Positions 10,914 through 22,569 of a stretch of 64,000 nucleotides of DNA are shown here, piece by piece. The DNA is taken from positions 61,620,834-61,684,833 of the forward strand of contig CM047805.1 of the NCBI GenBank assembly GCA_026214975.1. The letters are read 5' to 3'. The stretch is from Gentiana macrophylla (Eukaryota; Streptophyta; Magnoliopsida; Gentianales; Gentianaceae). Numbering within the stretch: position 1 is the first letter of the stretch; each line of letters starts with the position of its first letter. A model generated the notes under the pieces. It searched no databases. It was not told the origin of the DNA and was given only the letters and a program-made list of their open reading frames with translations. The translations under genes and the position numbers were made by a program.

Positions 10914-12646
10914 GATGACGTAGATCAAGTGAAATTAAAATACTTGACCACCGTAAACCAATACTAGCAAGAGGACTAGGTCCATCGTAGTATAGCTATA
11001 GTGAATCAAGATCGATCCCACAGGGAACCAATTGTGGGTCCTTTATATACAAACAATTAATCATTCATGTCAAGGACACAAAGGCGGTCTACGACCAACA
11101 AAAGACAAGAAAGGTAAAGGACACGACTCGACACAACACAAATAAAGACACGTAATTAATCTCCCCAATTATCAAGTTATCGTTTGGATCTAGAGATTCT
11201 ATATAATTAAGCTAGACTCGTCAACTATCAATCCGAATCGTATTTCTTTTTAGTGGCTACGGGAGTCATCCCCTAAACTAGATCTAGCTCCGGGTAGGCC
11301 ATCTAGATCACTATGCTACATCACGTGACTTCGCTTTTTCGGCCTCCATCTCATATGACTCGCACGCTTACAAAACTAGGGATGCCGATATTAACCGTAT
11401 TCCTCACCTAGGCAACATTCCTTTGTTCAGGCGTACTTCCTAAGCGATTGCATCAGTCTCCGTCCCATTAACACTAACTTTTTAGGTCTCATGTTAATCT
11501 ACGATGTACGTATAACTAGGTGTCGACAATTCCCAAATACAGAACAGATCTAGATCTCGCTGAAAGTCCCGGAAGATCAATTCATGAGCCGACCTAGGAG
11601 CCCTATATTGGTATTTCCTAATAATACGCTAATTAAAACAGACGAGCAATGTAGCCGTAGCCATACCTACTAAGATAAGAAATTATAAGTGGACAATCAC
11701 TCCATAAAGACGTGGCTAGATTGACGCGGCAAAAACCTAAATCTTAGCGTTTCTACATACGTAACGGATAAAATAGAGACTCATAAAGCAATTATACAGA
11801 TCTACTAAAAACACGGTTGTCGATCATACCAAAGTCATCTATAGGTCACCGGATAACAGATCTGGGCGTGTGGATCCTTATAGACAAGGAATCCCCACTG
11901 CCTCATATCGTACCCTTAGATCTACATCGTTCGGTGAAGAACGAACAACCTCAAACAATAAACAATAATTGGGGGCTTAATTACAAAGAACTAAGAACAA
12001 ATAAATACATGAACTTACATTATTGCAGAACTTGCATAAAAACTGCTCTAAGAAAAACTGAGAACTTTATTATGAATTGTGTGTATGTATTGAGGTGTGA
12101 AAGGCGTGTATTGTATGCCTTTATTTATAGGCGTTCAAGCTAATTAAGAGATATACATCAAAATATCAAAACAAATAAGAGATAACTCTCGGCCGATCTC
12201 TAAATAAAAATAAAAATAAGATTCGCCCCCCCTTTATGCGTGTCCTTCATGTTGGCGCCACCTTTGGTCATGCCTTACTCCTCTTTTCGTGTTTATCCGA
12301 TCTCTATCTTGAATTTCCTTTGATTTATCTTGAGATTTAATTCTTCCATTTGTATTTATCCTCCAAAATTTATCTCAATTTACAAAATAAATATTTATCC
12401 CAAAATAAATCATATTTAAATAAAACGGATAAATATAATAAAAACGGATAAATACCGATATATATAATAAAAACGGATAAACACCAAATTATATCTTATA
12501 AATGGATAAATACCAAATTATATAATATAAATCACATAACATTAAATAATACATATAAACATGCGATTTATCACAAAATATATATTATTAGTCCCGATTT
12601 AAGGTCAACGTTGATGACTTTTACGGGTATAATTTGACCGTCATCA
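10914..12646 (-). repeat. Ath-NA1 5' LTR
   Basis: 1733 bp, plus strand tgatgac...gtcatca (TG...CA). It shares blocks with the Athila-1 and Ath-NA2 LTRs, such as ctacgggagtcatc, ggccatctagatca and the terminal ttgaccgtcatca. A ggataaa repeat array lies at 12427-12530. The inner LTR edge abuts the PBS spacer. Confidence 0.93.
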
Positions 12647-13752
12647 CCTTCACTTCAGCATCAAGAACATTCCCATGGCCGAAGCAAGCATAAAACGCAA
12701 TGACAAAGTTACTATGCGAATCCCGAATAATTCCACCCCTATAAGCAACTCCATTTCTGACACTACCGTCTACATTGAGCTTCACCCGACCGACACGAGG
12801 ATGATTCCACCGTAATTGGACCAGTCGACGCTTGGGCCGAGTTTTCACCCTGAAAGGCTTGAAAAAAGGAACATCCCAATCAATCCCAATATGTTTACGA
12901 TCAACAACCTTGCGGAAAGCTACCTGTCTAATCATCCTCTCAATGAGAATGTTGGTACGCTGAATAGACGGACAAAAATATTCGTGTCTACACTTATTCC
13001 TCTCCGTCCAAATGCCCCAACACACAACAGCCGGTACTAGAAGGCGCATGTTATATATGTGGGCCGAAGAGTGTATCCAGAAATTAAACAGAGGAACAAT
13101 CCCAGTAGTAGGAGTGAATCGAAGGCCAAATTGAGTCATAAAATGAATCTTGTTAGGCTGGGCAAAAGGACACTCAATGAAAATATGACGAAGATCTTCC
13201 CCTTGCTCGCACGCAAAACACTTAGAAACCAAAGTAATACCATGCCAATGAATGTTCGAATCAGTAGGAAGAACATTATTGATTAGTCTCCAGCAGAAGA
13301 AAGAAATCTTGAGAGGTAACATATTGTTCCAAATTAACTTGAAGAGAGGACGAACCGGTTTGTGAGTTCGTAGCATATTCCATGCCGACTTAGTACTGAA
13401 ATGCCCATCTGAATTTAATGTCCATATCAACTCGTCGTCCTGGTCAGGTCGAAATGGTATGCATAAAATCTCATCCACAATATGTAGTGGAAGATACTCT
13501 TGTAAAAGAGGAACATTCCACCTCCCATTCACAAAGAAATCCTTCACCATCCTAAATTCGTTGTCTAGAGGATCGCCCAAATCAACGGTCATCCATTTAT
13601 CTCTCCAAAAATCTATATTACCATAATTGACCTTCCATGTGATAGCATATTCAGCAATATCACGCAATTGCCAAACTTTCTTAACCATCTGCGTCGGATT
13701 TCTGGGAAGGGAAGCTTGCAGGGGCGACTGATCCACAACATAAGTACTATAG
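12647..13752 (-). pseudogene. LINE piece 3: reverse-transcriptase tail, zf-RVT and RNase H start
   Basis: One open frame of about 370 codons. It contains the zf-RVT domain (LPLKISFFCWRL, CFACEQGEDLRHIFIECPFA) and the beginning of an RNase H domain (VKLNVDGSVRNGVAYRGGIIRD, with the first catalytic Asp in NVDGS). Plant L1-type LINEs carry this order after RT. The apparent ORF start and end lie in the flanking LTRs and are not LINE sequence. Its 5' side joins piece 2 in frame across SIRE-NA (TNY then STYVV). Its 3' side is cut by Ath-NA1. Confidence 0.92.
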
Positions 13753-14462
13753 TGTTGGTCCCTTGGAAAGGCTAACACAAGTTTAGAGGGGCAGGGGGGT
13801 GAATAAACTTGTCACCAAAAAATTTCCCAAAACTGAAAATGCCCCAGGAACTGAGTTTTTGCCAAACTCAAACTGATGCTCTGCTCAGTTTTGTTCATGT
13901 CCTTTAACTTGTGCGGAGTTCACTAACTCAATTGAGTATAAGTCAATCTTGACTTATATTTAGTCTTGTTAATCGGCAAATGGATAAATTTTAGCCTTTA
14001 ACAACTAGTTAACTTAGTTTCAGAGTGAAAACCATATACAAAAACTGCAATAAAGTAAATGAATGCATAAAGTAAATAAACAAGAATTATAGAGGTTCCA
14101 GGCTGTGTAATCCTGTACGTCCTCTCTTCCCCTGTGATGCGGAGGAAAATTCCACTAGAACTTCTTTGAGATGGCCCGGTTACAAAGAGTCCTAAACTGA
14201 TAGTCCTTGACTAATCCCTAGCTTCACTATCTAAACACTTGTAGAACAGGTAGGATTGCTGCTCTCCAACTGTTTGAAACACTGGTCCTTAGAGAGTAGA
14301 ATCGCCTCTTCACCAGCTCATCACAAACACATTCTTCCTGACTGCACTCAACTGTCCTTCACACCTTCTTGGTGTTTCACAGTCTAACCCTTTGATAAAA
14401 TCAAAGTTGAGATTTGAATCAATAACTATGATTCAATTGTGATTAGAGCTTTTCTTCTGAAT

Positions 14463-16201
14463 TGTTGGACTTATTTCTTAGTTTTGATGATGAGTGCCAT
14501 ACTAGCTGTTATAGTGCAAAGGCAAAAAGATGTCTAGATCAAATGTATAGGTTTATTAGAGTTTGATTCATAAATAGGTTTGATCAAACAAGCACTGTAA
14601 AGGGCTGCTGATTAATATCAGCAGACTGGTCTAGGTTAGTAGGGTAGACATGTCAGTTGACTAGTGTTGAACTCTTGCCAAGATCAAGACGTATACGAGG
14701 GTTCAAACTCGATAAATGAAGGCTAAGGGATCAAACTTAGTATTTAAAGTCAAGGATATGGAATCAGAATTTAGGCAAGTCTGTGATGACCTAAACTGAT
14801 TACATATACCTTGTGTAGAAGGTCTAAGTTCCATAAGTTGGATAATGTTTGGAACTTAGTTATTGTTAATGATGTAATCTAACTTCACAAATAAAAGTTA
14901 GATAAAAGTAATCAGCTGCATTATATTTTATACACAGAAATGTCATGATCAGCAGACTGATTGAAACCTCAGCAGATTGATGAATCTGCTGATATATACC
15001 TCGATTAATTCAAGATTATTTTTGGTAGATTACATGGATAAGGACAGCCAACTACCTCTGACTTATCAAGAAGATCAAAGGTTGAGATTAAAAAGACGTT
15101 GGGATGATTCACATTTTTATCCATTGGATACAAGTCAAAGGGTGGGCAGACCGCACTGTCAAAAGGAATTTTGACAGTGTCAGTCCCTATGAATAGTGAC
15201 AGAATGCAAATCAGATGGGACAAAAACAAGGAACGGTTACATTTGAAATTCAAATACAAGTCACATGCATTCTTGCCTATAAATAGAAGACTTTCAACTC
15301 AGAAAAATATGATGAATTTTGGAGTAAAAATGTGAACTTGCCTATAAATAGAAGACTTTCAACTCAGTGATATTCTTGAAATGAAAGACACCTCTCACTT
15401 GAACTTCTTTGAGCATAAGGTTGCCGATCTAGTAAATTTCTTCAAGTGTATTCTCGTATTCAAGCCGCATCAAGATTACACACTTGGAGATCGCAAGTCG
15501 CTTGATTACATCATCGTAATCAAGTGCTTTGCAATCGAATCATTTATTTGATTCAATCTTTATTTTATAAAGAACCTCACAAGACAATGAAGCATCCGTT
15601 GGGTGTGAAAGATCGTTGTTTGTGGTGGAGCTGGTGAAGAGGCAATCCTACCCTTCAAGGACCAGATGGAAGACTCGGGAGCAAACAATCCTACTGCTCC
15701 TGCCAGCTTTGTGAAGCCATAGTTATTGGTGAAGGACAAACAACTTAGGAATCTTTGTAAAAGCTGCATCAAAGATCTCTAGTGAATTTCCTCCAACATC
15801 ACAGGAGAAGAGTGGACTGACAGGATTACATCACCTGGAACCACTATAAAATCTGGCTATTTACTTTCTGCATTTACTTTCTGCACTGAGTTTATCTTAT
15901 ACATCACCATCGAATCTAGCAACTGAAATCACACACTTGCACTACTGAGTATGTAATACTTAGTATCACTTTTAACAACAAGTATAAAGGCTTAATTTTG
16001 ATATAATTCCGCTGCACAAATTCAGCAAACTCAACTCGATGAGACTCTTGCTTATCAAGAGGCTATCAAAGTCTCAACAGACTCACGAAGTATCGAGATC
16101 TTTGAAGTTGCAGATTTGTTAACTCCAAAGTTTTAAGTGTTAAGTTTATTCACCCCCCCCCCCCCTCTAAACTTAACCAAAGCCTTTTCAAGGGACCAAC
16201 A
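14463..16201 (+). mobile_element. Solo SIRE-type LTR inside the SIRE-NA 3' LTR, opposite strand
   Basis: 1739 bp, tgttgg...ccaaca, flanked by tgaat on both sides (14458-14462, 16202-16206). The right LTR of SIRE-NA shows the unoccupied site near 23267-23280. It aligns with the LTR at 54689-56393 (plus orientation). No PBS, PPT or coding sequence is attached, so it is a product of LTR-LTR recombination. It contains a duplicated TATA segment (15272-15302 and 15337-15367) and a run of 13 C at 16153-16165. Confidence 0.95.
15272..15367 (+). promoter_or_regulatory. Duplicated TATA segment in solo LTR
   Basis: A 31-bp segment containing cctataaatagaag occurs twice, 65 bp apart (15272-15302, 15337-15367). 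The related LTRs have one copy (for example TATA at 55514-55521). Both TATA boxes are perfect. Confidence 0.85.
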
Positions 16202-17223
16202 TGAATAAATAAATTTAGTATGGCTCTGAATTTCTCCAAGTGATAGATTCTGGATTTCGCTTGAATGTACTTGGATACTTGAAGAAATTTTCTTGATCTT
16301 GCAATTTAGCACTTAGCAGGAATTCTTTCGAAAATGGCTTTCCCCATTAATTAAATCTTTTCCTGACTAGATAGATTCTTATTTTTAATTCCTCCTTCTC
16401 TCTTTCTTGATGTTGTAGATGTAGTCTATTTATAGGGGTTTGTTTCTCCTGCTTGAATGTTGTAACGGCTATATTTTGTGACCTTTCTGATTTGTCAGTA
16501 GTTCATCCAATAAAATTGCTTCCTTTATAACGTTCGACTGTACTTGTTAGTTCATCGAATGATCATCCCTAAAAACGAGTATCCTTATCAGTTTTATACT
16601 GAGTTTAATACTTGTCAGTTTCTTGACTGACTTGGAGCGTTAACTGAGATTTTACTCTTCTTCAAATATCAGTACTCCAGTTTCATCTGATTATAATTGA
16701 CTTAATCAGAGTACACCATAACGAATTATCTTCTAAGAATTCATTGTCCTTATGATTCTTAGGTCTTCATACAAGATCTATAAAGTCAGTTCAGTCATCA
16801 CAATCTTGCCTGAATCCTAACTTTACAGTCTCGACTTGTAATCTTCATAACTGAGTTTGAACTCTCGCTTCTTGATCTTCAATAATCGAGTCAGTGCCCC
16901 TCGGTTCTTGATCTTCATAGATAAGCCAACTGAGTGTGTCCTCAAATGAACTTACCTTCTTCAGTTTCTTTGTAAACTCAGTTTCCTAGTTATCTCAGTT
17001 TTCTAGTTTTCTAGTTTTCTCAGTTCAAAACCTAGAACTATTACAGTGCTAGTCTAATTTAACTTATACAAATATCAGACTCTATTAAATCCTATACATT
17101 GATATCTAGACATCTTTTTGCCTTGCACTATAACAGCTAGTTATGACACTTCATCAATGGGGTTTAGAATAATAGCTGATTAAACGATGAATCATCATCA
17201 AAAGATAAATTTTATTTCCAACA

Positions 17224-17237
17224 ATTTCCCCCTTTTT
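17224..17237 (-). promoter_or_regulatory. SIRE-NA polypurine tract
   Basis: Minus strand aaaaagggggaaat abuts the 3' LTR. The same tract precedes the LTRs at 54689 (plus) and 61888 (minus, four G). The 160 bases between the PPT and the ORF3 stop at 17398 are non-coding. Confidence 0.9.
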
Positions 17238-17397
17238 GATGATGTCAATACCCTCCTTAAAAGCAATGCAAAAAGATAAAACACAACACAGTAAATAACG
17301 CAATGAACTGAGAAACTAAGAATTTATTTGATAATGGAGTTACAAGATAGAGTAATAAAATACAACATGATAAAAAGAACTAGAAGATAGTTTCTTT

Positions 17398-20300
17398 TTA
17401 CTTGGAAGATAGAGTAAATTGATTATCATAATTTTCTGCAATAGATCTCATAGCATCATTTGTAGCTGAGCTTTCAATTCCATGGATGCTTGCCCAAATG
17501 TTCCATGATTCAGATAAATTGTGCTTCTTGAAAAATTTGTTTTTGAAAAGGACTGCAAAAGTGAAGACAATTACCCTTAGTCTTTCATTGGTGGCTGTTC
17601 TCAGTAGATTTTTATTAAATTCAGGTTCAGCCTTCTCAATTTTCTCTGATTGTTTATCAAATATACCATCTGCTTCCCATTTCTTCAGTTTATTCCAATA
17701 GTGCATGAGCACCTTCTGCATGTGTAGGAACGATTCTAGAGATTCTTCTCTTGATACTCCTTCCCTTTCTGGTAAGTTTCTAATAAACTATATAGTCGAG
17801 AATCCAAACCAACTCTCTTGTCAGTCGGTTCAGAGTATTTAAGAATCAGCTCCATTTCATCATCAGTGAAATCTCCTCTTGCTTTCTTCAGTTCTTTCAA
17901 CTTATCATCAACATTTGTAAGGACTTGTGGCATCTCAACTGCATGGACTTTTAAGATATCCAAACTTTCCCTCTTATTGACATCATCTTTGTGAATCAGG
18001 ATCTTGATGTAAGCGTTCGGTGTTTGTTGAGTTGATGCCAAAATGGTTTGAGCCACAACAACAAAGTCCTTCATGCCCTGTTCCATTAAGATCATTTTAT
18101 CTACCAGATTGTTAAGAATAATTTACCATCTATCTTGAGTTTCATCTCTTCTTGTATCATGCTCGATGGTTGTTTTTCGAAGCTCAAGCAATGTGTTTTG
18201 TGATTATCATTGATTTATATCCATTTTATTTTCAAGATTGCTTCTTTCATCTTTACTTGGCTTCTAAGGCATGTAGAACCTTTCCAAATAAGTTGTTATC
18301 GTCTTTACGAATTACGATTATCTCATTATGATAAAACTTAATGATATCAACTTTGAGTGGGTAAATCTTTTGGGCTTCCCGCTTGTTGTTCTTTTCCTTT
18401 GTTTGTCTCAAATTCGCTTGGTTTGGCTTGCTTTAGAGGTGAGAGAACAACTTGCTTCAGATTTTCTCTCAGTATTCACCGATTGTCTTCTTTCTTGATT
18501 GTTTCTTAGCTTCTTCCAAGCTTGATGAGTCAATGACTTTTGCGGTGTGATGATGTACATTGAATTCATCATCCGACTCTTCTTCTTGAGCATGTTTTCC
18601 ACAGTTCTTGCTATTTCAAGTGTAGACTTGTCAGTGGGAGATTGGTAACCTCCTTCTTGTTCGTTGTCTTGCTGTGTTTCAGATACACTTTCATAACTTG
18701 AACTTCCACTGCTTTCACCAGAACTACTAGAATCATCATCAGTGTTATGTTCTGTTGCAGTTTTCTTTTCTTGTAGAGAGGCAAGAATCCCTTTTTGTAA
18801 GTTAGGATCTTCCTGAAAATCATCATCATCATCATCATTGTTCTTTTTGGAACTTCCACCAGTTGTGGCTTCCTTCCAATAACTGTTTCTAATCAGCGCA
18901 TACCCTTGATTTAAGAACTCATTGGTATTGATTATTTCTGATAGATTTGTGGTGTTTTATAAATCAAATACCCATTTCTCAGTAATTTCCATTTCTGCCT
19001 GCTGACTTCTTTGATTGGCAATGGAACTGAATTTCCAAGTTTGATATCTGCGCAATCGCTCATAGTCAGCTGTCATTAGTTCACCATGATCAGTTGTGGA
19101 CTTAAATGGTGTGAGAGTGTCCTCTGATTCTCTTGTGATCTCTTGTCCTTCTACTGGAATAGAATCTTCAATTTGCATGGGATCATCAGTTCTTGCAACA
19201 TCATCAGTCTGTATAAGATCGGTTCTGCTGATTCCTCCCTCAGCAGTGTGTGGAACGACTGATGTCACTTTTTCAATAACTGAAACTGAGATTAACGGCT
19301 CAGTTTCCAAAACTTTCTCACTTACAAGTTCTTTAGCAACTTCTTTTTCACTAGGTTCAAGTTCTAATTCAATAACTGGAACTTCTTTCTCAGTTGGTTC
19401 AACAAGTTCTTCTTCATTAACTTGTTCATCCAAGTGAATAACCTTGGTTGATTCTTTTTCTGCTTCAGCCTCTTTTTCCTCAGAGTGGGGAGCTGAAAAT
19501 TCTTTAATTGTTTCCTCGTGTTCCAATCTGGGGCCAGATCCTTCAGTCGTAGACTTGGATCTTGAAAGCAACAAACGCATATTTAGCGTTGTTTCGTCAA
19601 TCAGTCTTTCATCATTGTCAGATTCTTCATCAACATGCTCAGTTCTCAGGGTCTGTTCCCCCTGAGTTTCAGCATCCTTCTATATGACAGTTTCAACAAC
19701 TTCAGTTTCCATTGTCACTTCTTTTTCTTGTGACTGCGTAGCAGGTTCTTGAATTGGTAAAACTTCAATTTCCAAAACAGGAGTGGGCTCAGTGAGAGTA
19801 GCTTCAGTTCTTACTACTGGTGTTGGTGACACTTCTGTTGGTTTCTCAGTAACTTGATCAGTAATGTATTTTTCTGTATCTTCCAACTATTTTCTTCTCT
19901 TCCTTAGATCTTCAACTGCTCCAAAAACTTCATCTCTAGTTGCGTGTTTCTTCGATTTCTGCTTTTCTTCTTTTAGGTTCAATCCTGTTTCTCGACTTTC
20001 CTTTTTCCAAATTTTTCTTCCTTAACAACAACCTTCCCATCAAAGAATGGTGTTTCTTTTCTCTTAGCAATTCCAAAATGGTCTAGTATTCTTTGGACTA
20101 CTAATGCAAGAGTCTTTTTGTGATAAAATCGACCCTTTTTGACATCAGTTTTCTTCTTGGGTATGTCAATTGATTGAGCTGTCAATTGATCAAACAGATA
20201 CCTTGGACAATTGAAACTTTCTTCAAACCAAATCATATATAGCAAATCTAATTTAGCTCCAGATAGATTGCTAAAGTTTCCTGCATTTCCAATTATGCAA

Positions 20301-20749
20301 TTTGCCAACATCTTTGAGAGAAAATTAAATTCTGGCTTGAGTAAGCTTGTGCTCCCAGTCTGTGAGACATCAGATTCTCCATTAATCGCTATATCTTTCC
20401 ATAGCTTCTCCTTTTGTTCCTTAGTTAGCTTGATGGCTGCTGATCCTCCAGATTTGTCAAACCCAAGGATGTCTGCAATTAGATCTTCAGTGACCTTAAT
20501 TTCCTTACCATTGACAGTGGTGGTGTAGGTGTGTGTGTCTTCTCCTTCTATAGTTGTCTTCCCAAATTCATAAAAGTCTCCAATGCTTTCTAGACAAACA
20601 TTTTTCAGATCGATGTTGAAAGCAGCCTCCAATCCTTTAATTTTCCGGATTTTTGTTGCAATTGAATTGACAAGAGTTTGATCAATATACTTTGCAATAT
20701 ACTGGTCAAGAGATACGATCATTCCGGGTTCAATAAGAGTGAAAGGCAT
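17398..20749 (-). pseudogene. SIRE-NA ORF3 (env-like position), broken
   Basis: ORF3 starts at the ATG 20749-20747. Residues 1-256 (20749-19979) form a predicted globular domain (KGLEAAFNIDLKNVCLESIGDFYEF, LSKMLANCIIGNAG) homologous to the N-termini at 36845-37010 and 50763-51400. After frameshifts come an acidic Glu/Pro/Thr-rich linker (19886-18957; repeated EVPVIELELEP-like text), a Ser/Asp-rich stretch (18859-18611) and a C-terminal region (18095-17398) with QTILASTQQ and SEPTDKRVGLDSRLY that matches SIRE-C at 62312-63100. I see no signal peptide, membrane span or enzyme motif, so an envelope role is not supported. An ACGT-core motif and a TATA box lie upstream. Confidence 0.8.
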
Positions 20750-20841
20750 TTTTCTGGATTTGAATGAGAGTTTTGAAAATTTGGGATTCAGAGAGTGGAT
20801 TCAAAATTTAAGCGTAAAGAATTATAAACGAAAATTCTGGG

Positions 20842-20973
20842 TATTTATAATTTGTAGCAAGGGTAGTTAAGAATTGAGTGGGACTTAAAACGTCTTGTCA
20901 TAAATATTTTGAGATTGCGAAAAAGGTGGATGAGTGGAAAATTTGGACGGTTTAGATTGAGAGGAACCACGTC
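20842..20973 (-). promoter_or_regulatory. Possible internal promoter of SIRE-NA ORF3
   Basis: Minus strand has gacgtgg (20967-20973) and tataaata (20842-20849), 218 and 93 bases upstream of the ORF3 ATG. The ORF3 of SIRE-A has the same order of elements (cacgtggc at 217 bases, tataaaat at 60). Motif and spacing evidence only. Confidence 0.45.
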
Positions 20974-21487
20974 TTTTCATGATATCTGAAGCTAGAGAAT
21001 AGTAAATAGAGTAGGTACGGTGTATCAACAGTTGTATGCACTCAGTTTTGTCCTTGTGCTGAATTCAAAAACTCAGTTGTAAATAGAACTCAGTTTTGTG
21101 GATTAAGCCCCTTAGTTCCCAGCTAGCGATATTTCTCCTGCAAAACAAAATAAGGAATTTTTGGTACCCATATATGTTTGGGTCCTAACTGATTAGATTT
21201 CGATGATACAACTTTATTTTTAACAAAATAAGGAATTTTTGATATAAGGAATTTTTGATATTTTGACTGAGTAAAGTCAGCTTTCACACACTTTTCCTGT
21301 TTTGTCTTAACAGCTTTAGTTTTGTTCAGTATGTGAAACTGATGTGATGGTTCATTCCAATCTTCATTAGTGGGAAATAGTCTTCATTTCCCTCTGAGTC
21401 TATTATTCCATGAATGATCTTCATAATTAGATGGATATGACTTGAAGATTTTTCTTCGATCTCGGATCGCTTTTACTTATTTTCACC
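20974..21487 (-). other. SIRE-NA deletion joint between gag and ORF3 leader
   Basis: On the minus strand the gag-pol linker runs to GPKHIWVPKIPYFVLQ, the position where SIRE elements continue into the protease (in SIRE-A the corresponding text is followed by the DSGC site). Here it stops four codons later, at a TAG near 21127, and passes into ORF3 leader sequence. All of protease, integrase, RT and RNase H, about 4 kb, is absent. A short duplication (aggaatttttgata) occurs near 21230-21260. Confidence 0.75.
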
Positions 21488-22470
21488 TTACGAGTCTTCC
21501 CAGTAAAATCTGTTGGCTTGGTGAATTTTACCAACTGATTTTTTAATTTTATTAGTTTGTGCGTTTGGCTGTGCTGAGTTTTTGTCAGTTCTAATAATTT
21601 TGTCAATTTTCTGAGTTCCTGACTTTTGAGTAGTCACAAATTTTATTGCAACTGATCTAGGTCTGAACTTAGAATTATACTGATTATCAAACCCTAAACC
21701 AGATATATCTCCAAATGGTTTTCCTGGTTTGAATTGAACTCTGGAAATTGGATCAACTAATGATTCTATGATGTTTATTGCTTTTGTTGGTTCATCGGTT
21801 GGTCGAATTACCTCGGTTCCATTATTAGCCTTGATTTGATTAATTTCAGCATTCAATCTTGAAATTTCAGCTTTCAATAACTTTTTCTCCTTTTTGACAT
21901 TTTCATAATTCTTTTGAGTTACCTCTAATTCCTTTATGAGTATGTCCAAGGTTTTATTGAAATCATCATTCCTTTGATTGTTCATTGTAGTGTGAGTGCT
22001 GGATGTAGATGCAATTACCTCCTGATTTTTGATAGGTAGATCTTCTGTAGAGGAATCATCATCAATTAGAACTTGTTTTCCTTTATCAGTAGCATTTGCC
22101 TGTGTAGCTCCTAGCAGTATGATTTCTTAATCACTTTCACCTCCATGACTTGTAGTTAGAGTCTCATCAATATCTTTGGCTTTTGCACTGGATGGATCAT
22201 TCGTTAGTTTTTCTTCTATATAATTAGCTACTCGAAGTAACTCTCTTTCTGCTTCTTCTGAAAGATCTCTTAGGGATGGAAATCCTCTGGATTCATCATC
22301 AACGTTCGCATTAAGCCCAATGTCTTCATCATAACGGAAATGAGTTTCCGGATTTGTGTGAGAGCTTGTAGTACTAAATCTTTCAAATACTTGATCCTGG
22401 AAATCGTAGACAACATTCTACAAGTAGTCAGTGGGTTATTTAGCCAGTTTCTAATTCTAGATGTATCCAT
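21488..22470 (-). pseudogene. SIRE-NA gag remnant
   Basis: An ATG at 22470 opens MDTSRIRNWLNNPLTT. After a frameshift the text continues through EEAERELLRVANYIEEKL to a TAA near 22129. The 165-aa ORF 21985-21488 holds a Lys/Glu-rich coiled coil (KELEVTQKNYENVKKEKKLL, then AEISRLNAEINQI) and a basic linker ending ANRFYWEDS. The UBN2 capsid core and the zinc knuckle expected in a SIRE gag are not visible, so gag is internally deleted as well as frameshifted. It can at most be a scaffold fragment. Confidence 0.68.
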
Positions 22471-22555
22471 TGTAATGAAGTACAGTAAGGGTTTTCAACA
22501 ACTGGTTTGTAACTTGAGCAGTAACAACTCGGATCTCCTCCAAAAGGAAGAACTC

Positions 22556-22568
22556 GCTCCGATACCAA
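22556..22568 (-). promoter_or_regulatory. SIRE-NA primer-binding site (initiator tRNA-Met type)
   Basis: Minus strand ttggtatcggagc one base after the 5' LTR; the same A-to-G variant of the copia PBS as in Copia-1. Confidence 0.88.
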
Positions 22569-22569
22569 T

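Larger units (their letters stand above)
1..12646 (-). mobile_element. Ath-NA1: non-autonomous Athila-like LTR retrotransposon, interrupted by Copia-1
   Basis: Large element with gypsy-type cis signals but no recognisable protein gene. Read on the minus strand the order is 5' LTR (10914-12646), Asp-type PBS (10891-10907), non-coding interior, PPT (658-672) and 3' LTR (1-657, running off the window). The LTR copies match: base 1 aligns to about 11987. Copia-1 (1777-8448) lies inside. Without that insertion, and adding the missing LTR part, the element would be about 7.05 kb, the same size as its relative Ath-NA2 (7064 bp). It sits in the RNase H region of the LINE; the right flank is ccttc, but the matching duplication lies off the window. 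Seen: termini, PBS, PPT. Inferred: it moves with proteins from an Athila-type partner. Confidence 0.88.
13753..17223 (-). repeat. SIRE-NA 3' LTR, interrupted by a solo LTR
   Basis: 13753-14462 plus 16207-17223 match 22570-24303. The plus strand begins tgttggtccc and ends ttccaaca. A minus-strand TATA box (tataaata, 16427-16434) is conserved in the other copy at 23495-23502. A G-rich run (ggggcagggggg) near 13788 corresponds to the C tract seen near the end of all LTRs of this group. Confidence 0.92.

Noticed and set aside
10569..10928. 119-aa minus-strand ORF overlapping the Ath-NA1 PBS
   Set aside because: It runs through the PBS and LTR edge; the related segment in Ath-NA2 (42259-42746) is not open over the same span, so it is chance.
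12621..13778. Complete 385-aa gene
   Set aside because: Both ends lie in LTRs of elements inserted into the LINE; only 12647-13752 is LINE coding sequence.
17398..20749. Retroviral envelope gene
   Set aside because: Position fits, but I see no signal peptide, furin-like site, fusion peptide or transmembrane segment in this or the other ORF3 copies.
21127..21190. Splice acceptor (T-rich run then tgcag) before the protease of SIRE elements
   Set aside because: The frame before it is coding in both copies and relatives read Gln (CAG) there, so the tract is more simply coding sequence.
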